Shown piece after piece: positions 58,840 through 64,000 of a DNA stretch of 64,000 nt. The position numbers and the translations under genes are program-made. The number at the start of each line of letters is the position of its first letter. Position 1 is the stretch's first letter. Origin of the DNA: Papaver somniferum (taxonomy: Eukaryota; Streptophyta; Magnoliopsida; Ranunculales; Papaveraceae); NCBI RefSeq assembly GCF_003573695.1, contig NC_039359.1:73293292-73357291 (forward strand), read 5' to 3'. A model generated the notes under the pieces. The model made no database searches. It was not told where the DNA came from and saw nothing but the letters and a program-made list of their open reading frames with translations.

Positions 58840-59075
58840 CCCTGGGATAAGTTTGTTGTTTCTTCCATCAATCATCCGGATCTATGCCGTAGAGGATCAT
58901 GGTTTCGAGGGTCATCCATTACGAAAAGACCTTCCTCTAAGTGGATATGTGGAAGTACGCTATGATGATCCAGAGAAACGTGTGGTTTCTGAACTCATTG
59001 AGATGACCCAAGAAAATGACCCAAGAATTTCGCTATTTCGATTGTGCGAGTCCTTGGGAAGAGCGTAGCGACGTC
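58840..59075 (+). pseudogene. nad9: Mitochondrial nad9 fragment (NUMT)
   Basis: The 3' third of plant mitochondrial nad9, which encodes NADH dehydrogenase subunit 9 of respiratory complex I. It reads [15 protein letters not shown], then after a frame change [33 protein letters not shown] and IEMTQE. A 13-bp tandem duplication (AATGACCCAAGAA) next shifts the frame, so the C-terminal region (normally EFRYFDFASPWEQRSDG) is recoverable only in another frame. The fragment lacks the N-terminal two thirds, so it is a nuclear copy of organelle DNA, not a gene. Confidence 0.85.
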
Positions 59076-59076
59076 C

Positions 59077-60252
59077 ACGTCTAATTAAGAATAGATTAAA
59101 TCCAAGTCCAGGAATCAATAGGAAATGCTATGATTCTATGAGTAAAGGAATACAGAAAAATTTAAACTACAACTTGCACTATGGGTGCATGCCAATTGCT
59201 GACCAAGAGAAAAATCTATATAGAACACACTTGACATCAAGAGATAATCCATCGATTTTTTTTGAACCATCCATATAAAACATACTTGGCATCATCAGTT
59301 AACCTATTAGTAGTCCTATTGCCTTGAAAAAGTCGTCCACACAGACCACCGTATTGCAAAAGAAATCAAGTCCCACAATTGCCATTTTTTTCTTTTTTGC
59401 TCCTCTTCTTCTTTCTCCATTGCCATAGAAAGTTCTAACTGAATCAGGAAAAGTAAGACCAAAGCCAAAACAATCGATGAAACAATTTCATATATTTTTC
59501 ACCACTTCACAAGATCTTTCGATTATACAACACTTATGATCTCTAAAACTAGGGTTACTCCCAACAAGCTGGATATGCCTAATCTAATTGTGGACTACCA
59601 TAAAAGGAAAAAACGCCACTACCACCTGTTCAAGCAGCTTATGGTCATACTAGCTAACATCTCAACTAACCATCTCAAGTGGCCTAGGAAGCGGAAATGC
59701 TCAGAGCGATCCTGATGCAAACAGGAAATTTGCAGCCACAGACTAGTATCTTCTCGGGATCAGCGAAGATGTTATGTGTGCACCGCTGCGGCTCAAACTG
59801 TGGTTACGGAACATAACAAGTGGACTATTTTTGCTACTGGAATGGAACTGCAGTTGCATCTGGAAATCCTTATATATGAAACTCTTTCCGGTCAAGTTCA
59901 ATGTTTCCATGAGCAAACAGTTTTTGTTCCAAGTACTTCATATACTTAGCTCTTTATTTTCTTTCGATTACATTTTCCTCAACACTCAACAGTCTCGTCC
60001 TTTTATATAAACAAGCTGGCTGGCGAAGTGGGGAATGTTGGGCCATTCCATAGCTGAAACCTTATCACTGAAAAAAAAAAAAAGGAAGCGCAGCTGCAAA
60101 GACCAACTTCTGGAAGGAGAAATGACAACTTGCATGTACCAGCCGCAGTGTTTAGAGCATTAAAAATGTAAACTAAACCAAAACTTTATACTGAATTCAT
60201 AAACTAACAATCTGCTGTTGTAGGCTGAAAGAACCTCTTTATACTGAATTCA
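59077..60252. other. Intergenic sequence, no gene seen
   Basis: No supported frame or family text. Frames here are short and lack splice or promoter context. Confidence 0.5.
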
Positions 60253-60783
60253 TCAAAATGATAATAAGCCAGAGCTTCGATTCATGTCCCCGCAATAGAT
60301 GCTATTTGAGAATGAACCACCGCTATTCTTGAGGAATCCCGCTGAAATCATGTACATAATCCCAAGACCTATCCCCCATCCAAATGGTGAGTACAGGATT
60401 CGCAGGATCAACAAATTCATTCTCCTTCTCACGAACAAGTATTGATCTATGTTTATAAGAAAATGTTTCGCGTACATTCCACATCCTGCAACTGCTGCAG
60501 CTACAACTCACTGCGGAGAGAGAGAAATTAGGGCTTTCACAAGCTGCGGAGAGATCGATCAAGTTTGTTAACTTCAGAGAGAGAGAGAGAGAGTGAAAGA
60601 ACTCACTGTTTCTTTTCTAGTTGGTGCATTTCCTTTTTCAAAAATCACGGAATATGGGTCTATGCCCGGGTCATAGGGGAAACTCCAACCAAAATTGTAC
60701 TGGGTGCGGTTTAAACCGTTTCTGCTGTGAGAATCCGAGTGTTCTCTAGTTACTTCTTTGCACTCATGAACAGAAGTAGACAA
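60253..60783 (-). other. Exon-like minus-strand segments, unrecognised
   Basis: Two neighbouring minus-strand stretches look protein-like: NRTQYNFGWSFPYDPGIDPY with SVIFEKGNAPTRKE (60783-60600), followed by a GT donor-like site (GTGAGTTC), and ENEFVDPANPVLTIWMGDRS with WDYVHDFSGIPQE (about 60440-60323). They may be exons of one small gene or gene fragment. No family recognised. Confidence 0.3.
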
Positions 60784-61371
60784 TACTGGGTTCCTCGGAA
60801 AACAGGATATTTAAATTAGAAAGATGTTTCAATTATCTATTAATTTGAGCAGAAAGATTTAGGAACCAATAATATAGGGTTATATACACAATGAAGTTAT
60901 CCTCGGAAATTTTCAGGACACAAGGGAGCACAAGGTTGATATATTACCTAAAGTTAATGTACAAATATCTAAGATGATCTTTTTCCTTGAAAGAAAGAGG
61001 AGGGAGTGGGGAAACCAAAATTACACTCTGTTCAGTTATGCCTGAGGTTGTCTTCCAAAACGATGTTAAGGATGCAAAAGTTTCTATTTTATTCCTGCAA
61101 ATCAATGGGAAAAGAATACCAATAAAGCTGAATATTCAACAAAGAGATAGAGAAGAAGACAGGCACAATCTGGTGATGTAATAACTCACCAGTGAAAAGC
61201 GCAAGCCAGCAGTTCCCTGATGACATCCTACACAGCAGCAGATGAGAACTGATCTCCCTTTACTGACACATACTTTCTCGATACATTTGATGTTAGATTA
61301 ATAAAGGGAACTAGATGCCAAGCCACACCTAGTCTGCCCGGTATTGTATGTAAAATCATGATGCTCACTCA

Positions 61372-64000
61372 TCAAAAATCTGAGTCTGAATCAATGGACA
61401 GGTATAATCTTGGTTGCACTGACCAGGCCTGACGCGGAAACGAGAAAGGGCTTGCAGATTTCTGCTGATTTGTTGTCGTCCTATCAGACCTCTCGGCTCT
61501 CGCCATTTGAACTCGGAAGCGACGATGCTGCAGTAAGGAAGAAAAAGGACATGTCAGCACCAATAACAAAGAAAGGTAAATATGCTTCAAGGATGGATGA
61601 TTTTATTAGCCATTGGTTCTAAGTCATTCGCCTAGGTTTCCTAATTGGCGGCAGCCGAATCATAAGCAACACCTACCGATACATCAGAGTTCTTAATGCG
61701 AATAATATAGCAAAGGAAGAGAGTAACTGTGGACTCCAACCTACCCTCCTTAGACTCAGACTCGTGTCCTGCATTCAAACCATTTGTGGCTGCCGACCGA
61801 TCATGACCAACCCTAAGAGATATCCAGTCTTCCTCGCGTATTTTAATCAAGCTCATTGCCATTGTTGGGCAGGAAATCAAATTTCCCACCAACATCTCGA
61901 TTAGCATTTTAATCATCAACGTCTCTAACACTTCCAGTGCCACTGCTGCTCCTAAGAATGCCTCCTCCGCTATGAATATCTTCTAGCTGACTGTCAGGAG
62001 AGAGAGTTAGCAATTCAGGTTTCTTAACTTCCCATGTCCCGTTTGAATTCTTCTTGATTCATAATTTAAAAGGGCTTTGTTCTTCGGAAGGTCCATCATG
62101 TTTGATCTGCTTTGAGCTCTCCAAGTCAGGTTTAATGTTTTTGCCTGTCTCAACGGAAAGGGAACCATCAGGGAAGTGCCACTGTGCAAGATCCATATGC
62201 TCTCTATCATTCATCGCACGCCAAGAACCATCTGGCTTGACGTCTATCTCTGTTACATCTTCTCCACAACTACCCATCTGACAAAACATGAAAAGTCAGT
62301 TGAAATATATTATGTTAACTAAAGACACACTAGCGGCCTGGATAAAATCTGCAAAGAAAAAACAGGAGATGAAGAGTAAGCAGTACCATGGCTGTGATGC
62401 GATGCGATTGAAATACGGGTCAATAATCATATGCTCCAAGGTGTAGTTTTTGAGGAAAATGGGGCACTGCCACTAGAAATAAAGTAGGCTTATTCAGCTC
62501 TTAACAACAAGACAAGCACAGAGACGGGAAAAAAGTAACCAATTATATTGCTTACCTTCCTAGACTTTTGGTTAAGTTCTACAAAAGATTCAAGGTCAAT
62601 ACAGCCCATGTGAATACAAGGTTTGAACCTTCCCGCAATTTTGATTCGCGAACCACTCATCTGCCATCTCCAAACTTAATTGTATTTATCCACTTGAATA
62701 TAGTCTATAACTATACGTTATGTAATTCACTAGGTTCCAGATCACTATCACTATCTGCATTTTCCGCATCATTACCACCCCCTATGCAACGACAAACACG
62801 GGCATGTGCATCTTCAAAATGCTCACCATCCAGCTCTTTTGGTATCAAGTTGAGAACCTAGTGAAACGTTACAGAAACCTCTTTGAAGCTCGCAAGCAAT
62901 TAACCATTTACTTCTAGCAAAGTACTCCCCCATATCAAATTTATTAAGTGATACTTTAGGGGCAGGGGGGATGTTATGTTTATGTATCAAGTTAAGTGAT
63001 ACTTCACCTTTCTACCAAAGGATCTAACAAATGCCCTTATATCAAATATTATACTTCTAGGAATTAACAAACATTCCAAGGAAATTGTTACACGGATATA
63101 AAGGGGTGGAAAAAAGAATTATCTCACCATTTCTTAATCTGTATGCAACAGGCAAAAGTATCATGTAAATTGATATGGAGGGAGTATCACTTAGGGGCAT
63201 GCCCAAAACAAAAGCCATACCTGCTGAACTGTTCGGCGCTTCGCAATTATGACCCCCAAGCAGAAGATGCGAGCAGCACATCCTGTCAAAGAGATCTTAT
63301 TCATCCCCTCCCTCGTACATGTCGTAATCTAACAAGAAAGATATGCTGTCAGGATAACCCTAATGAAGAAACTAACTACTTGCAAGCCCAACAATGAATT
63401 ATCAAGGTTCGAAAGAGTTATTTGACATTGCTAGCCAGCGGTTAAAAGGAAGATACAAGAAAACTATCACCAAAGCAAGGAAACATAAGAAGTTACAGAA
63501 ACTCAAGAAAGGAAGGGACTTACTGCAGGACCATCATCACGACTATTAGCTCCTAACAACTGAGAGCCCGCTCTATTGATACTCCAAACTGGCACACCTG
63601 TGAATGCAATGTAATATGAAGTATGGCTACTGAGTGAGGAACATACAGCAGGCCTAACGCAACCAGCAGGGCTTCTGAGCCACAGAAGGCTGATGCAAAA
63701 CAATGTCCAGAGCGAATAACACAGTTGTATGAAATTTTTACAGAACTGTTCAAATCAATCAGTACATATGTTGACAATAACAGCATCAAAAAGAGAGCAC
63801 ATTCCATTAACCTGCAGATCTGAGCCAATGCATTCTTATAACTTTATCATTGAGAAGCATACACAAGGCCTGAAGTAAAGTATAATATCATCGTAGATGA
63901 ATTTTCAGCTCATTGGAGAAATTCTCAATTTCAAACCATATTTTCTCAAGTAAAGTGGAAAAATAATAGAAACCAACCTGCACATCATATTCGGGTTTCT
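61372..64000 (-). pseudogene. SIZ1: SIZ1-like SUMO E3 ligase pseudogene (3' part, runs off the right edge)
   Basis: Minus-strand exons match plant SIZ1, the PIAS-type E3 ligase that attaches SUMO to nuclear proteins. From high to low coordinates there is PINIT-region text: KPEYDVQ, CMLLNDKV, GVPVWSINRAGSQLLGANSR, MNKISLTGCAARIFCLGVII and AKRRTVQQ. Next is the acidic linker ARVCRCIG ... [10 protein letters not shown], then SP-RING text: [35 protein letters not shown] and [20 protein letters not shown]. The C-terminal region follows: DVTEIDVKPDGSWR, NSNGTWEVKKPE, SGTGSVRDVDD, EEDWISLRVG and LYLSIDSDSDF. Introns are retained, so it is not a retrocopy. It has in-frame stops (after SPFKL, after RDVDD and after NGNELD) and a Cys-to-Phe change in WQCPIFLKN. 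Most of the region between NELD and EEDWISL appears deleted. Confidence 0.85.
62925..63184. mobile_element. Stowaway-type MITE in a SIZ1-like intron
   Basis: 260 bp with ends CTCCCCCATATCAAATTTA and TAAATTGATATGGAGGGAG, imperfect inverted repeats, flanked by TA on both sides (62923-62924 and 63185-63186). The TA duplication and CTCCC terminus fit Stowaway. It lies between the KRRTVQQ exon and the [18 protein letters not shown] exon of the SIZ1-like pseudogene. Confidence 0.8.

Overview
This is nuclear DNA of a flowering plant, probably a eudicot; I cannot name the species. The evidence is intron-containing plant gene remnants (a neprosin-type gene and a SIZ1-type SUMO ligase), plant LTR-retrotransposon lineages (Athila Ty3/gypsy and SIRE/Maximus-like Ty1/copia), plant DNA transposons (hAT, CACTA, MULE-type, Stowaway), a mitochondrial nad9 insert, AT-rich spacers and no bacterial-style operons. 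I found no convincingly intact host gene: the recognisable ones are interrupted, frameshifted or carry in-frame stops.

Positions 1-39645 are a nest of retrotransposons built around one plus-strand copia element. Its last 637 bp of 5' LTR (18251-18887), internal region and 3' LTR (37194-39645) are split by three insertions whose target-site duplications (TSDs) I can read. They are a solo Athila LTR (20826-22354, TSD CTATG), a 1.5-kb non-autonomous hAT (22994-24529, 8-bp TSD, immediately after the RT YVDD box) and a complete minus-strand Athila element (24938-35799, TSD TTACA, near the start of RNase H). Removing each insert restores the copia reading frame across the junction. To the left, a 13.4-kb unit (Athila internal region, copia 5' half, Athila LTR) occurs twice: 1-8959 matches 13377-22354. 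Between the copies lies a plus-strand, gene-less Athila derivative (9621-12793), head-to-head with the minus-strand Athila LTR and 3' noncoding region.

Positions 39646-45000 hold an unrecognised minus-strand coding fragment that ends at the copia 3' LTR and carries a 176-bp hAT-type MITE, followed by AT-rich DNA with decayed LTRs of the same copia family.

Positions 45080-52060 are the most unusual stretch. Two successive pairs each contain a Myb/SANT-like gene on the plus strand and a small Cys-rich or basic gene on the minus strand facing it. The start regions share motifs around AACGCCAACG and a TATAAAT box, and the outer flanks share inverted TTCCTATGGAA-type sequences. A 3.5-kb CACTA element (47629-51096, TSD TCA) sits in the apparent intron of the second Myb-like gene. 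The block resembles a decayed transposon family or a duplicated Harbinger-type Myb-like locus; no DDE transposase was found.

Positions 52100-64000 contain a 924-bp MITE with roughly 150-bp inverted repeats, hairpin-forming repeats, a neprosin pseudogene (minus, 55730-57530), a Stowaway end, a mitochondrial nad9 fragment (58840-59075), and a SIZ1-like pseudogene (minus, 61372 to the window edge) with a Stowaway MITE in an intron.
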